Notes: generated by a model not told the origin, from the sequence alone. A stretch of 64,000 nt of DNA from Arthrobacter sp. 131MFCol6.1 (GCF_000374925.1 NZ_KB895555.1:1-64000); one strand, 5' to 3'. Shown: positions 17,118 through 25,228, numbered from the stretch's first letter. Numbers and translations: made by a program.

Positions 17118-17885
17118 GTGGGAAGAAAAGCTGAGCATCCGGTAAGGAATGCTCTGATCCTTAGTGGCGTGTTATTGAGCGCAACGATCGCGGTGATCCT
17201 GGTAGGACCTCAGGACCACGTGTCACAGGAGGTCGTGGCACTACTCGCCGGCCTGGCCGTGGGTGTGTGGCTGCTGCGTTTCTCGCCGCCCTGGCGCTGG
17301 CTAGCCATGTTGGTTTTGGTGCTTTCCCTCGTTCTCTGTTTGGTGTTGGGCCCAGCCGGAATCGCGTGGTTCGGTGGGTTTATTTCGGGCACCCAGGCCG
17401 GACTGGCCTGGCAGCATGCCAGTAAGCGCGGTAAGTCAGCTAAGCAGGCCCGGGAAACCGCAAAAAAGGCGGAGTGGCTGGTTGATGGCCGGGGTCTTAG
17501 CACCGTCGCGGAGGCTCAGGAGGCGGCCGGTGTTGCGCTGCATTCCTTGGACGGAAAGTCACGTGGACGGCTGGTTGTTGAGTATCGGTCGGCGCGTTTT
17601 GAAGTCGCCGGTGGCGTTGGGCTGGGGATGGTCTGTCATCGGAACGCTGACGCCACCAACGAGGGTTCGTGGGCGGTGTTGGTGCGGTCTGCAGGTGTTG
17701 CGGATGAGTCAGTGGAGGTACCGATGGGTAATGCGACGGGTTTCATTCCTTCTCGGTTCATTCATGATCTGGATTCAATTGAAGCGGCATTGGCTGATTT
17801 CTTCAGAAACCCAAAGGCGTCGTCGTTCCGTCCGGAATGGGTGACTGGAAGCGAGGCTGAGGCAACACGCCTGACGACCCATTAG
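17118..17885 (+). CDS. membrane immunity protein with Imm1-like C-terminal domain
   Basis: About 255 residues. Three or four hydrophobic helices fill the first 90 residues (ALILSGVLLSATIAVILVG, VVALLAGLAVGVWLL, WLAMLVLVLSLVLCLVLG), followed by a charged linker and a soluble domain. That domain, with VEVPMGNATGFIPSRF and a final FFRNP..FRPEWV, resembles Imm1-type immunity proteins of polymorphic toxins; this is a moderate resemblance. It sits immediately after the RHS gene, the standard place for cognate immunity. GTG start with AGAAAGGG upstream; a TTG at 17109 is an alternative. A truncated near-identical copy occurs at 19399, also behind an RHS tail, which supports the pairing. Confidence 0.75.
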   Translation: MGRKAEHPVRNALILSGVLLSATIAVILVGPQDHVSQEVVALLAGLAVGVWLLRFSPPWRWLAMLVLVLSLVLCLVLGPAGIAWFGGFISGTQAGLAWQHASKRGKSAKQARETAKKAEWLVDGRGLSTVAEAQEAAGVALHSLDGKSRGRLVVEYRSARFEVAGGVGLGMVCHRNADATNEGSWAVLVRSAGVADESVEVPMGNATGFIPSRFIHDLDSIEAALADFFRNPKASSFRPEWVTGSEAEATRLTTH

Positions 17886-17895
17886 CTAACGAGCG

Positions 17896-17918
17896 GATAT
17901 CTCCATCATGGAGATATC
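17896..17918. promoter_or_regulatory. perfect 23-bp palindrome, candidate operator
   Basis: GATATCTCCAT (17896-17906) and ATGGAGATATC (17908-17918) are perfect inverted arms around one base. It precedes the GTG of the truncated hydrolase copy by 8 nt. The intact hydrolase gene at 22233 keeps only the right-hand GATATCATC part, so the palindrome is either a lost or a newly formed regulatory site. The binding protein is unknown; the nearby PadR product is one candidate. Confidence 0.45.
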
Positions 17919-17926
17919 ATCGAGCT

Positions 17927-18166
17927 GTGAAGGAAGCCCAACCGGTTGGTCCCGAGAACCCCACGGGAGCCTCGCGTCCTGGCGCCCCAGCCCCCACAAG
18001 CCCCAGCCCCAGCCCCAATTCTTGGAAAGCCTCGATCCTGGACTGGAGCGGCGCCCTCGCGGCGGCCGCACTGATAGTGGTTCCGCTCTGGATGCTGCTC
18101 AGCAACCCAGCCGTTCCCGGCGGCCACCCCGCCCTACCAACTCTCGTGGTGGCCGCCGCCGCGGGC
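17927..18166 (+). pseudogene. truncated duplicate of the 5' end of the alpha/beta hydrolase gene
   Basis: From about 17910 to 18160 the sequence parallels the start of the hydrolase gene at 22233: the same ATATCATC-x-AGC-x-GTGAAGGAAG leader, then SILDWSGALAAAALIVVPLW against SILNWGGALAAAALTVVPLW, and LLSNPAV-x-GGHPALP in both. Homology stops within the second hydrophobic segment, and the catalytic domain is missing. The following sequence belongs to a different unit, apparently an RHS tip. This is a partial duplication embedded in the toxin/immunity region, probably made by recombination when tips were exchanged. Confidence 0.75.
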
Positions 18167-18318
18167 GGACAACAAGGGGTGCCCTCGGTGCACTTACCAA
18201 CGGCGTCGTCAGCGGGGCCTTGGGGTCCCAAGGCGGTCATCTCACCGGTTCTCTGACCAGTTCAGCGTCCAGCCGGAACTCCAGCTCTATCTTACGGAAG
18301 GGACTTCGTGTTCATTAG
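18167..18318 (+). pseudogene. candidate orphan RHS tip fragment
   Basis: An open frame reads RGALGALTNGVVSGALGSQG and continues for about 20 more residues to LRKGLRVH before a TAG at 18316. The Gly/Ala/Ser-rich, helix-like composition resembles the start of the full RHS tip (GALSSGGLSVI, GAATGAAGG). It has no start codon of its own, follows the hydrolase duplicate directly, and its end overlaps the GTG of the next small gene by 11 nt, as toxin tips and immunity genes often do. This is composition and position evidence only. Confidence 0.45.
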
Positions 18319-18601
18319 GGGAAATTCATATCTGCGTCTGGTCGGAGTTCCTGTTCGCAAGGGGCTGTTCGTTCGGGGAGACCACATGTACGAAGTGATG
18401 ACAACTCCGGGTGCATCCCGCGTCGTACCAGCGCAGCAATTGGCAGAGGCTATCGGCTTGAACCCCCACGGCCCCTGGAACGACTTGCAGGAGTGTCAGC
18501 GGACTGCGGATCGCCTCTTCAGGGAGGGCAGGAACGAGGATTGGGTTGAGTACTCAACGGCAGTCGTCGTGCCGGGTGAGTCGCTGGGGAAGGCTGAGTG
18601 A
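18308..18601 (+). CDS. small immunity-like protein (unrecognised family)
   Basis: 97 residues, no membrane helix. GTG start with GGAAGGG 5 nt upstream, overlapping the end of the presumed RHS tip fragment. The sequence (YLRLVGVPVRKGLFVRGDHM, ending EDWVEYSTAVVVPGESLGK) shows faint resemblance to the next small gene: both have a basic segment before Y-[ED]-V and a W-V-[ED]-Y motif near the end. By position it would neutralise the now fragmentary tip before it. I do not recognise a named family. Confidence 0.6.
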   Translation: MFIRGNSYLRLVGVPVRKGLFVRGDHMYEVMTTPGASRVVPAQQLAEAIGLNPHGPWNDLQECQRTADRLFREGRNEDWVEYSTAVVVPGESLGKAE

Positions 18602-18706
18602 TGCTCCGAGGACAAAACGCCGGCCGCCGCACTCAACGCTGGTGATTTGCACGTAGCAAAATCTCCAGATCGACCTTGGCGACCAATTCTGAAGTAGGAA
18701 AAGCAT

Positions 18707-18973
18707 ATGACCAAGACTTTGCCGATTCACGTCAGGGCAACGAGACTAACCAGGAAGCGCCGATCCCTGATATTTGGCAAGACATCTTTTACCTACGACG
18801 TTCGGTTCCGTGATGGCGAAATTCAAATCAACGTGAATCCCAATGATGTACTGATCGGCACCCGTTTTCCAGCTGATTATCATTCGGTCGTGCGTGGCGC
18901 GGAGGCAGTGGCCGGTGATGGGGTCCCTGGCGAGTGGGTGGATTATCCGTATGGGCGGCCGCTTCGTGACTGA
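18707..18973 (+). CDS. small immunity-like protein (unrecognised family)
   Basis: 88 residues, soluble, with an AGGAAAAG site before the ATG. Begins MTKTLPIHVRATRLTRKRRS and ends PGEWVDYPYGRPLRD. The first 25 codons, and the ribosome site before them, recur at about 19700-19790 joined to a truncated membrane immunity gene, so this gene belongs to a reshuffled family in this locus. A role as immunity protein is inferred from place and duplication; no family recognised. The 288 bp that follow (18974-19261) hold no gene I can support. Confidence 0.6.
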   Translation: MTKTLPIHVRATRLTRKRRSLIFGKTSFTYDVRFRDGEIQINVNPNDVLIGTRFPADYHSVVRGAEAVAGDGVPGEWVDYPYGRPLRD

Positions 18974-19249
18974 ATATCGGTCGAGGATCGGTGACGCCTC
19001 GGACCGAAGGGTGCATACGCCTGGAGTCAACTCGCTGCGGCAGGTGGTTCGTGAAGGGCCGTGGCTACGTCACGGGAATTCGCCGTGGTGAGCGATGGTG
19101 CGAGCTCTGGCGCGGGGAAATGAAGATCCGCTAGGAGCGCTTACCGAGCAGGACCTGTTGTTGGGCAAGAGAGCCGTGGGTAGCGCACGTCGGGTTCCTG
19201 TGAATTCCGATTCCGGAGTGGTGGCGGACTCTGGTGCGACTTTTGCGGG

Positions 19250-19369
19250 ACCTGGAACGGCATGGCCAGTTTCAACCAGACAAAGACCGCGGGCCTGTGC
19301 GGTGGCGCCTTTGGAGGTGGCACGGTCGGCTTCGGTGGCGACCTTCCGCAGAGCAGACTCGGATGGTGA
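19250..19369 (+). pseudogene. second RHS C-terminal tail (displaced tip remnant)
   Basis: The frame reads NGMASFNQTKTAGLCGGAFG and ends GDLPQSRLGW with a TGA at 19367. It corresponds residue by residue to the end of the full RHS protein (NGMFNYNQTNTVGLWGGAFG, QLQSALGW). Upstream similarity fades before 19247 and the frame closes at a TAG at 19181, so only the last 40 or so codons survive. A truncated copy of the membrane immunity gene follows with the same spacing, so the tail and immunity unit was copied together. Confidence 0.85.
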
Positions 19370-19398
19370 GCAAAAAAAGCCCAGAAAGTGTGGTTGTT

Positions 19399-19711
19399 GT
19401 GGGAAGAAACGCTGAGCATCCGGTGAGGAATGCTCTGATCCCTAGCGGCGTGCTGTTGAGCGCCACGGTCGCGGTGATTCTGATAGGACCTCAAGACCAC
19501 GTGCCACAGGAGGTCGTTGCATTACTCGCAGGTCTGGCCGTGGGTGTGTGGCTGCTGCGTTTCTCGCCGCCCTGGCGATGGCTTGCCATGCTGGTTTTAG
19601 TGCTGTCCCTCGTCCTCTGTTTGGTGTTGGGCCCAGCCGGAATCGCCTGGTTCGGTGGGTTTATTTCGGGCACTCAGGCAGGACTGGCCTGGCAGCATGC
19701 GAGGAAAGCAC
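19399..19711 (+). pseudogene. truncated copy of the membrane immunity gene
   Basis: The first 100 or so residues match the immunity protein at 17118 with only about five substitutions, including L-to-P in the first helix. All membrane helices are retained, but similarity ends at GLAWQHA and the Imm1-like soluble domain is missing. The break falls at the ribosome site of a copy of the 18707 gene (GAGGAAAGCAC then ATG). The frame itself runs on to a TAG at 19738, so a short membrane protein could still be made. A remnant seems more likely than a functional immunity protein. Confidence 0.85.
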
Positions 19712-19790
19712 ATGGAAAAGACGCTGCCGGTTCACGTTAGGGCAACTGGGGTCACCAGATACGTCATTCCCTGATATTTGCTGCAAGGGG
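19712..19790 (+). pseudogene. fragment of a copy of the 18707 small gene
   Basis: ATGGAAAAGACGCTGCCGGT and the next 55 bp align with the start of the 18707 gene: same T-LP-HVRAT codons, then TCCCTGATATTTG in both. Small deletions shift the frame after about 15 codons and a TGA follows. Similarity ends near 19790. This is a decayed gene fused directly behind the truncated membrane immunity copy. Confidence 0.75.
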
Positions 19791-19848
19791 CCTGTTTTAG
19801 GCCCGTGCGCGGATCGCCGTCCCTCTTGGTTTCGCAAATTTACGTGTG

Positions 19849-19875
19849 TATCGTTGACTATCGTTGTATATCGTT
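19849..19875. promoter_or_regulatory. three TATCGTT direct repeats at 10-bp spacing upstream of padR
   Basis: TATCGTT occurs at 19849, 19859 and 19869, one helical turn apart, 25-50 bp before the PadR start. PadR-type and related winged-helix regulators commonly bind TATCG-containing elements next to their own gene, so autoregulation is plausible. The protein-DNA link is inferred from location. Confidence 0.5.
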
Positions 19876-19899
19876 CACGGTCGTCCAGAGGAGAGCATG

Positions 19900-20442
19900 A
19901 TGCGCAGTTCTTACCCGGCAGGCGGATTTCGCGGCAGCAATGTAGACAGCATGTGGCAGGCCGTAGAGGAGCTGCGTTCGAGGTTCGAGAAGCGCTCGGG
20001 TTCCCGGGCCGGGCGTGGCGAGGTGCGCTCGGCTGTGCTGGCACTGCTCGCTGAGCGGCCGATGCACGGCTATCAGATTATTCGTGAAATCGAGGAGCGC
20101 AGCGGCGGCACTTGGAAGCCCAGCGCTGGCTCCGTCTATCCAACCCTCCAGCTGCTGGCCGACGAGGGCCTTATCCGTGCTGAGGAATCCAACGGCCGCA
20201 AGATTTATTCCCTGACGGAAGCGGGCCGCGAGGAGATGGCGGGTGCCGGCATGTCAGCGCCCTGGGAATCGGCTGGTCCGGCGTCGGGCTCGGGGTTCGC
20301 GGCGCTGCCCAAGGCAGGCGTCGAGCTCGCGCAGGCCGCCGCCCAGGTGGGACGCACCGGAACGCCGGAGCAGGTACAGGAAGCCGTGGCGGTGCTCGAT
20401 GACGCGCGCCGCCGGCTGTACGCGATTCTCGCCAAGGGCTGA
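19900..20442 (+). CDS. PadR family transcriptional regulator
   Basis: 180 residues. The winged helix is clear: AVLALLAERPMHGYQIIREI, then SAGSVYPTLQLLADEGLI and GRKIYSLTEAG, as in PadR proteins. The C-terminal part is a longer helical dimerisation segment ending in AVAVLDDARRRLYAILAKG. Two ATGs adjoin (19897, 19900); the second has the better gap to GAGGAG at 19888. It precedes the UbiB-like kinase gene by 5 nt, so the two are probably one transcript. TATCGTT repeats upstream may be its own operator. Ligand unknown. Confidence 0.9.
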   Translation: MRSSYPAGGFRGSNVDSMWQAVEELRSRFEKRSGSRAGRGEVRSAVLALLAERPMHGYQIIREIEERSGGTWKPSAGSVYPTLQLLADEGLIRAEESNGRKIYSLTEAGREEMAGAGMSAPWESAGPASGSGFAALPKAGVELAQAAAQVGRTGTPEQVQEAVAVLDDARRRLYAILAKG

Positions 20443-20447
20443 CGGGG

Positions 20448-22160
20448 GTGAGGTCGGTTCGCCGGGACCGGGCAGCTCCGGTACCCGGCGCCCGGGACTA
20501 CCGGGCCCGTTACCGCCGCATCCTGCGCTTCGCCGCATGGCATCTCGCGGTTACCTGGTGGTTTGAGCTGCTCCTCCCCCGCGTCGGGCTGGTGAAGATT
20601 GCCGAGCGCACTAGGGCGAAGAGGATGCGGCGCTTCGCGCAGCGCTTCCATGCGCTGGCGGTGGACCTCGGCGGGCTCATGATCAAAGTCGGACAGTTCC
20701 TGTCCTCCAGGCTCGACGTCCTGCCGCCCGAGATCACCAAGGAACTCGAGGGGCTGCAGGACGAGGTGCCTCCGGTTTCGTTCTCCGCGATCCGCGCCCT
20801 GGCCGAAGCTGAGCTGGGCGCGCCGCTGGAGCAGTTGTTCGCCTCGGTCGAGGAGACACCGATCGCGGCAGCGTCCCTCGGGCAGGCGCACCGCGCGAGG
20901 CTTGGCCCGGGCGACGCCGCCGACACCGGGCTCGACCGCGTGGTGGTGAAGGTGCAGCGGCCGGGCATCGACGCCATTGTCGACGTCGATCTGGCGGCAC
21001 TGCGCAAAGTGGGCGGATGGCTCAGCCGCGTGCGCCTGGTGTCCCATCGTGCCGACATGCCCGCCCTGGTCGAGGAGTTTGCGCAGACCAGTTTTGAGGA
21101 GATCGACTACCTGAATGAGGCCGCGAATTCTGGGCGGTTCGCTGCTGATTTCGCCGACGACAGCCGTGTGGAGGTGCCCGACGTCGTCTGGGAACGGAGC
21201 ACCCGCCGCGTTCTCACCCTGGAAGACGTCACGGCGATCAAGATCACGGACTCGGAGGCACTGCTGGCGGCGGGCATCGATCCGGCCCAGGTTGCCCCTG
21301 TATTTGCCTCGGTCATGTTCGACCAGATTTTTGCGAACGGCTTTTTTCATGCCGATCCGCACCCGGGGAACATCTTTGTCACGCCGGTTACCGATTCATC
21401 CACGGGGCGCCCCTGGAAGCTGACCTTCATCGACTTCGGCATGATGGGCGAGGTTCCGGCGAGCACACGCAGCGGTCTGCGGAAGCTGCTCATCGCGGCC
21501 GCTTCGCGTGACGGCAAGGGATTGATGTCCGCGATCAGCGACGTGGGGGTATTGGTGCCCTCGGCCGACACGGTCGAGCTTGAGCGGGCGATGACACACC
21601 TCTTTGCCCGCTTTGGCGGGATGGGCTTCGCCGAGCTTCGCGAGGTTGACCCCCGGGAGTTCCGTGATTTTGCCGTGGAGTTCGGTGACGTGGTCCGTTC
21701 ATTGCCGTTCCAGATGCCTGAGAACTTCCTGCTCATTATCCGGGCGATGTCACTGACGTCGGGGGTGTGCAGCTCGCTGGACGCCCGGTTCAATCTGTGG
21801 GACTCAGTCGAGCCCTACGCGGCGCAGCTGCTGCGCGACGAGCGCGGCAACATCGTGCAGGACGTTGCCCAGCAGGCGCTCGATGCCGCCGGGATGGCGC
21901 TGGGTCTGCCGAAACGCCTGGACGGGCTGCTAACCCGGCTTGAGGACGGTTCACTGTCGGTGGCAAATCCGCGCCTTGAGCGGCAGCTGGGACGGCTTGA
22001 CCGCACGGCGCAGCGATCGGCATCGGCGCTGATCTTCGGCGCCTTGCTGGTTTCCGGCTCCGTGGTCCGCGCGGATGACATGGTGCTCAGCAATGTCCTG
22101 ATGATCGCGTCGGCGCTTCCGCTGCTGCATGGGCTGTGGGTGGGGCGCAGCGGCCTCTAA
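20448..22160 (+). CDS. ABC1/UbiB-family atypical kinase
   Basis: 570 residues. Shows the ABC1 signature: KVGQFLSSRLDVLPPEI, the Ala-rich loop ASLGQAHRA, VVKVQRPGID for the invariant lysine, FFHADPHPGN and FIDFGMMGEV for metal binding. Two hydrophobic helices close the C-terminus (SALIFGALLVSGS, VLMIASALPLLHGLW), as in membrane-attached UbiB/ADCK proteins. Members act as ATPases in quinone or lipid metabolism; here, with menaquinone-using actinobacteria, the substrate is not predictable. GTG start, 5 nt after the padR stop. Confidence 0.92.
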   Translation: MRSVRRDRAAPVPGARDYRARYRRILRFAAWHLAVTWWFELLLPRVGLVKIAERTRAKRMRRFAQRFHALAVDLGGLMIKVGQFLSSRLDVLPPEITKELEGLQDEVPPVSFSAIRALAEAELGAPLEQLFASVEETPIAAASLGQAHRARLGPGDAADTGLDRVVVKVQRPGIDAIVDVDLAALRKVGGWLSRVRLVSHRADMPALVEEFAQTSFEEIDYLNEAANSGRFAADFADDSRVEVPDVVWERSTRRVLTLEDVTAIKITDSEALLAAGIDPAQVAPVFASVMFDQIFANGFFHADPHPGNIFVTPVTDSSTGRPWKLTFIDFGMMGEVPASTRSGLRKLLIAAASRDGKGLMSAISDVGVLVPSADTVELERAMTHLFARFGGMGFAELREVDPREFRDFAVEFGDVVRSLPFQMPENFLLIIRAMSLTSGVCSSLDARFNLWDSVEPYAAQLLRDERGNIVQDVAQQALDAAGMALGLPKRLDGLLTRLEDGSLSVANPRLERQLGRLDRTAQRSASALIFGALLVSGSVVRADDMVLSNVLMIASALPLLHGLWVGRSGL

Positions 22161-22232
22161 TTGAGCCGGCGACGGGGTTTTACCGCGCCCGGACACCACA
22201 GGGTTCCGCTGCCGGGGGGATATCATCAAGCC

Positions 22233-23285
22233 GTGAAGGAAGGCCCGCCTTTTCGTCCCGCGACCCCCACCGAACCCCCCGGCCCCGTCCCCACAGGGCC
22301 CAACCCCACTTCCTGGAAGTCCTCGATCCTGAACTGGGGCGGCGCTCTCGCGGCGGCCGCCCTGACAGTGGTCCCCCTCTGGATACTGCTCAGCAACCCG
22401 GCCGTCCTCGGCGGCCACCCTGCCCTGCCGGCTCTCCTGGCGGCCGCCGTCGCATTGGGGATCCTTTGGGCGCTGCTTCTGGTCAGACGCAGGTTGTTCG
22501 GCGGCAAACAGCAGCGTAGCGGTGATATTTCCACCTGGCAGTTGGTCCGCGGCATCGTAGCCAGGCTCACGGTCCTCGGTTTGGTGGCCGCGCTGATGTG
22601 GCTCAGCCCGTTCCCCCACCAACCCGACCGCGAGAAGACGGTCCCGGCCAATGGATCCACCGCGACGGCGCCAGCCGGGTCAAGGGCTGCAGAAGACGCC
22701 ACTTCGATCACCCTTGCCCCGGCGGGTACAGCAACCACGGGTCTCGTCTTCTACCCCGGCGCCAGGGTAGACGCGCATGCCTATCAGGACCTGTTGCAGC
22801 CGCTCGCGGCCGCGGGTCACCTGGTCGTCATCCTGAAAGTACCCCTCGGCATCTCCCTGTTGGACACCAACCAGGCCCGCGCAGCCATGGACCGGCATCC
22901 CGAAGTCGCTTCCTGGGCCGTCGGTGGTCATTCGTTGGGCGGCGTGAGTGCATCATCCTTCGCGGCGTCGAATCATGACGTCGACGGGCTGCTGCTCTTT
23001 GCTTCGTACCCCGCAGAGACCATGACGGACGCGCAGGGCCTCTCGGTGCTCTCCATCTCCGGCTCAAACGACGGCCTGAGCACCCCGAACAAGATCGCGG
23101 CGTCGAGGTCCCTGCTCCCACCAACCACCACCTACGCAACGGTTGTGGGCGGCGTGCACGCGTTCTTCGGTGACTACGGTGAGCAGCCCGGGGACGGCGA
23201 CGCGGGCATCAGCCGCAATGAGGCGCAGCAGCAGATCGTCGCCGAGTCGCTCCTCTTCATGGACCGGCTCAGGGCTTCGGGCTGA
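22233..23285 (+). CDS. membrane-anchored alpha/beta hydrolase
   Basis: 350 residues. A proline-rich N-terminus is followed by hydrophobic helices (AAALTVVPLWILLS, ALLAAAVALGILWALLLV, LTVLGLVAALMWL) and an extracellular hydrolase domain with nucleophile elbow GGHSLGG (Ser about 233), LFASYPAETM, an acidic SGSNDGLSTP and the HAFFG histidine: a complete triad of the dienelactone-hydrolase-like group. The substrate is unknown. The GTG start is supported by the conserved leader shared with the truncated duplicate at 17927; the ribosome site is weak. It follows the UbiB-like gene by 72 nt. Confidence 0.82.
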   Translation: MKEGPPFRPATPTEPPGPVPTGPNPTSWKSSILNWGGALAAAALTVVPLWILLSNPAVLGGHPALPALLAAAVALGILWALLLVRRRLFGGKQQRSGDISTWQLVRGIVARLTVLGLVAALMWLSPFPHQPDREKTVPANGSTATAPAGSRAAEDATSITLAPAGTATTGLVFYPGARVDAHAYQDLLQPLAAAGHLVVILKVPLGISLLDTNQARAAMDRHPEVASWAVGGHSLGGVSASSFAASNHDVDGLLLFASYPAETMTDAQGLSVLSISGSNDGLSTPNKIAASRSLLPPTTTYATVVGGVHAFFGDYGEQPGDGDAGISRNEAQQQIVAESLLFMDRLRASG

Positions 23286-23358
23286 CAGAAGAAGCAAAAC
23301 CACGGCCCGTCCGAAGCCGCACGCAGTCACCCCACCCGCCAGGTGAGCGCCGCAACTG

Positions 23359-25212
23359 CTACCGGCCCGCGGCGTACCCCTGCGCGCCGCGCGGATTCGC
23401 GGCAGCTTGCAGGATCCCGGTCTCGGGATCCCGCACGACGGCGGACAGCCGCCCCAGCGCCCAGTCACCGGCCCGGGTGACCACATGCCCGCGCCGCTCC
23501 AGACCTTCGATGACGTCCGCCCCCAGCCGGTCCTCGACGACGGCGCCGCCGGGTTCCCAGGTGCGCGGCCAGAACGAGCCGGGCATCGACGTCGTATGGA
23601 ACGTCGGGGCATCGATGGCCTGCTGCGGCGAGTACCCGCCCACGATGGTCCGCAGCAGGTACGGCAGCTGCCACTGGTCCTGCTGGTCGCCGCCGGGCGA
23701 ACCCAGCGCGGCCACCGCGTAGCCGTCACGCAGCACGAGAGTGGGCGTCAGCGTGGTGCGCGGGCGTTTGCCGGGCGTCAGCGTGGACGGCGTGCCGGGC
23801 TCCAGCCAGGTCATCTGCAGCCGCGTCCCCAGGCAGAAACCCAGCTCCGGGATCGCCGGGGAGGATTGCAGCCAGCCGCCGGACGGAGTCGCGGAGACCA
23901 TGTTGCCCCAGCGGTCCACGACGTCGATATGGCAGGTATCGCCGCGGGTCTCCCCCGACGGCGCCACGGTGGGCTCGCCGACGCCCAGTCCGACCGCCGA
24001 GGCCGCGGACGCATCCCCTGCGAGCGCCGGCGGCGTGTAATCGGTGCGCAGTGGTGGCCTGTACGGTTCCCGCCCGGGCACGGTGCCGGGCCGGAAATCG
24101 TGGGAGGCCCGTTCCGTGATCAGGGCCCGGCGGCCGGCGCAATAGTCCTCCGACAGCAGGTCATCGAGCGGCACGTCCGTGTCGCCGTAGTACGCCTCCC
24201 GGTCCGCGAGCGCGAGCTTCTGCGCCTCCAGGATGGTGTGCGCCCCCAGCTCGGTGGACGGATCAAGGAACCGGTCCTCGAAGCCGGACAGGATGGCCAG
24301 GGTCTGCAGCAGCGCCGGCCCCTGGCCCCAGGGCCCGGTCTTGGCGATCGTGTGGCCCCGGAACTCGACGGTGGCGGCGGCCTCATACCCGGCTTCGAAT
24401 CCGGCCAGATCGTCCAGGGCGAGCACTCCGCGGTGATCCGTGCCCGAGGAATGCCGGTGCGGGGACTGAACCGAATCCACCATCGCGCGGGCCACGAACC
24501 CCTCCCGCCACTCGCGGCGGGCCGCATCAATTCCCGCCTCGCGGGTGGATGCCTTAACTCCGGCCTGCACGAGCCGTTCCAGGGTGCGGGCATAGGCCGG
24601 GTTCCACACCAGCTCACCCTCAACCGGGATTCGGCCGCCCGGCATCCACAGCTCAGCCGACGTGGGCCAATGCGCCTGGAACAGCGCGGACACGGCCGCG
24701 ATGGTGGTTCCGACCCGGCCGAGCATCGGGTGCCCGTCCCGGGCGTAGCCAATCGCGAAGTCCAGCACCGCGTCCAGCTCCCACGTCCCGTGGTCACGGA
24801 GCAGCAGGAGCCAGGCGTCGACGGCGGCAGGCACCGCGGCGGCCAGGGCACCGGAGCCTGGAACGAGGTCCAGGCCTTCGGCCAGGTAGTGCTCGGCGGT
24901 GGCCCCGGCCGGCGCCGGGCCCTGCCCCATCAGGACTATGGGCTGCTCCGGCCGGTCCGCGGTGACGAAGATCCCGGTCATGTCTCCGCCGGGCCCGTTG
25001 AGGTGCGGTTCCACCACATGGAGCACGAACGCTCCCGCCACCGCGGCGTCGAAGGCGTTCCCGCCGCGCTCCAACACGGACTGGGCCGCCGCCGTCGCAA
25101 GCCAATGCGTGGACGCGCTCATCCCGAAGGTGCCCTGCAGCGTGGGGCGGGTGGTGAACGCTTCCGGGCGTGTGAACGGCACACCCACCGCGCTGGGACG
25201 ACCACCGAACAT
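23359..25212 (-). CDS. ggt: gamma-glutamyltransferase family protein
   Basis: 617 residues from the chosen ATG. Ntn-hydrolase of the GGT family: the N-terminal ASTHWLATAAAQSVLERGGN and GGNAFDAAVAGAF segments, NGPGGDMTGIF, and the autoprocessing threonine in GDTCHIDVVDRWGNMVS, then GGDQQDQWQLPYLL. No signal peptide is evident, so it looks cytoplasmic; some GGT-family members act on small-molecule or cephalosporin-type amides rather than glutathione. In-frame codons upstream to 25296 run into the preceding small gene. It is the last gene of an operon with an OFA transporter, so it may process the imported substrate. Confidence 0.85.
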   Translation of the reverse strand: MFGGRPSAVGVPFTRPEAFTTRPTLQGTFGMSASTHWLATAAAQSVLERGGNAFDAAVAGAFVLHVVEPHLNGPGGDMTGIFVTADRPEQPIVLMGQGPAPAGATAEHYLAEGLDLVPGSGALAAAVPAAVDAWLLLLRDHGTWELDAVLDFAIGYARDGHPMLGRVGTTIAAVSALFQAHWPTSAELWMPGGRIPVEGELVWNPAYARTLERLVQAGVKASTREAGIDAARREWREGFVARAMVDSVQSPHRHSSGTDHRGVLALDDLAGFEAGYEAAATVEFRGHTIAKTGPWGQGPALLQTLAILSGFEDRFLDPSTELGAHTILEAQKLALADREAYYGDTDVPLDDLLSEDYCAGRRALITERASHDFRPGTVPGREPYRPPLRTDYTPPALAGDASAASAVGLGVGEPTVAPSGETRGDTCHIDVVDRWGNMVSATPSGGWLQSSPAIPELGFCLGTRLQMTWLEPGTPSTLTPGKRPRTTLTPTLVLRDGYAVAALGSPGGDQQDQWQLPYLLRTIVGGYSPQQAIDAPTFHTTSMPGSFWPRTWEPGGAVVEDRLGADVIEGLERRGHVVTRAGDWALGRLSAVVRDPETGILQAAANPRGAQGYAAGR

Positions 25213-25228
25213 TTCTCTCACCACGGTG

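Noticed and set aside
19095..19415. Independent protein of about 106 residues
   Set aside because: It overlaps the RHS tail and truncated immunity copy in another frame and has no ribosome site or family resemblance.
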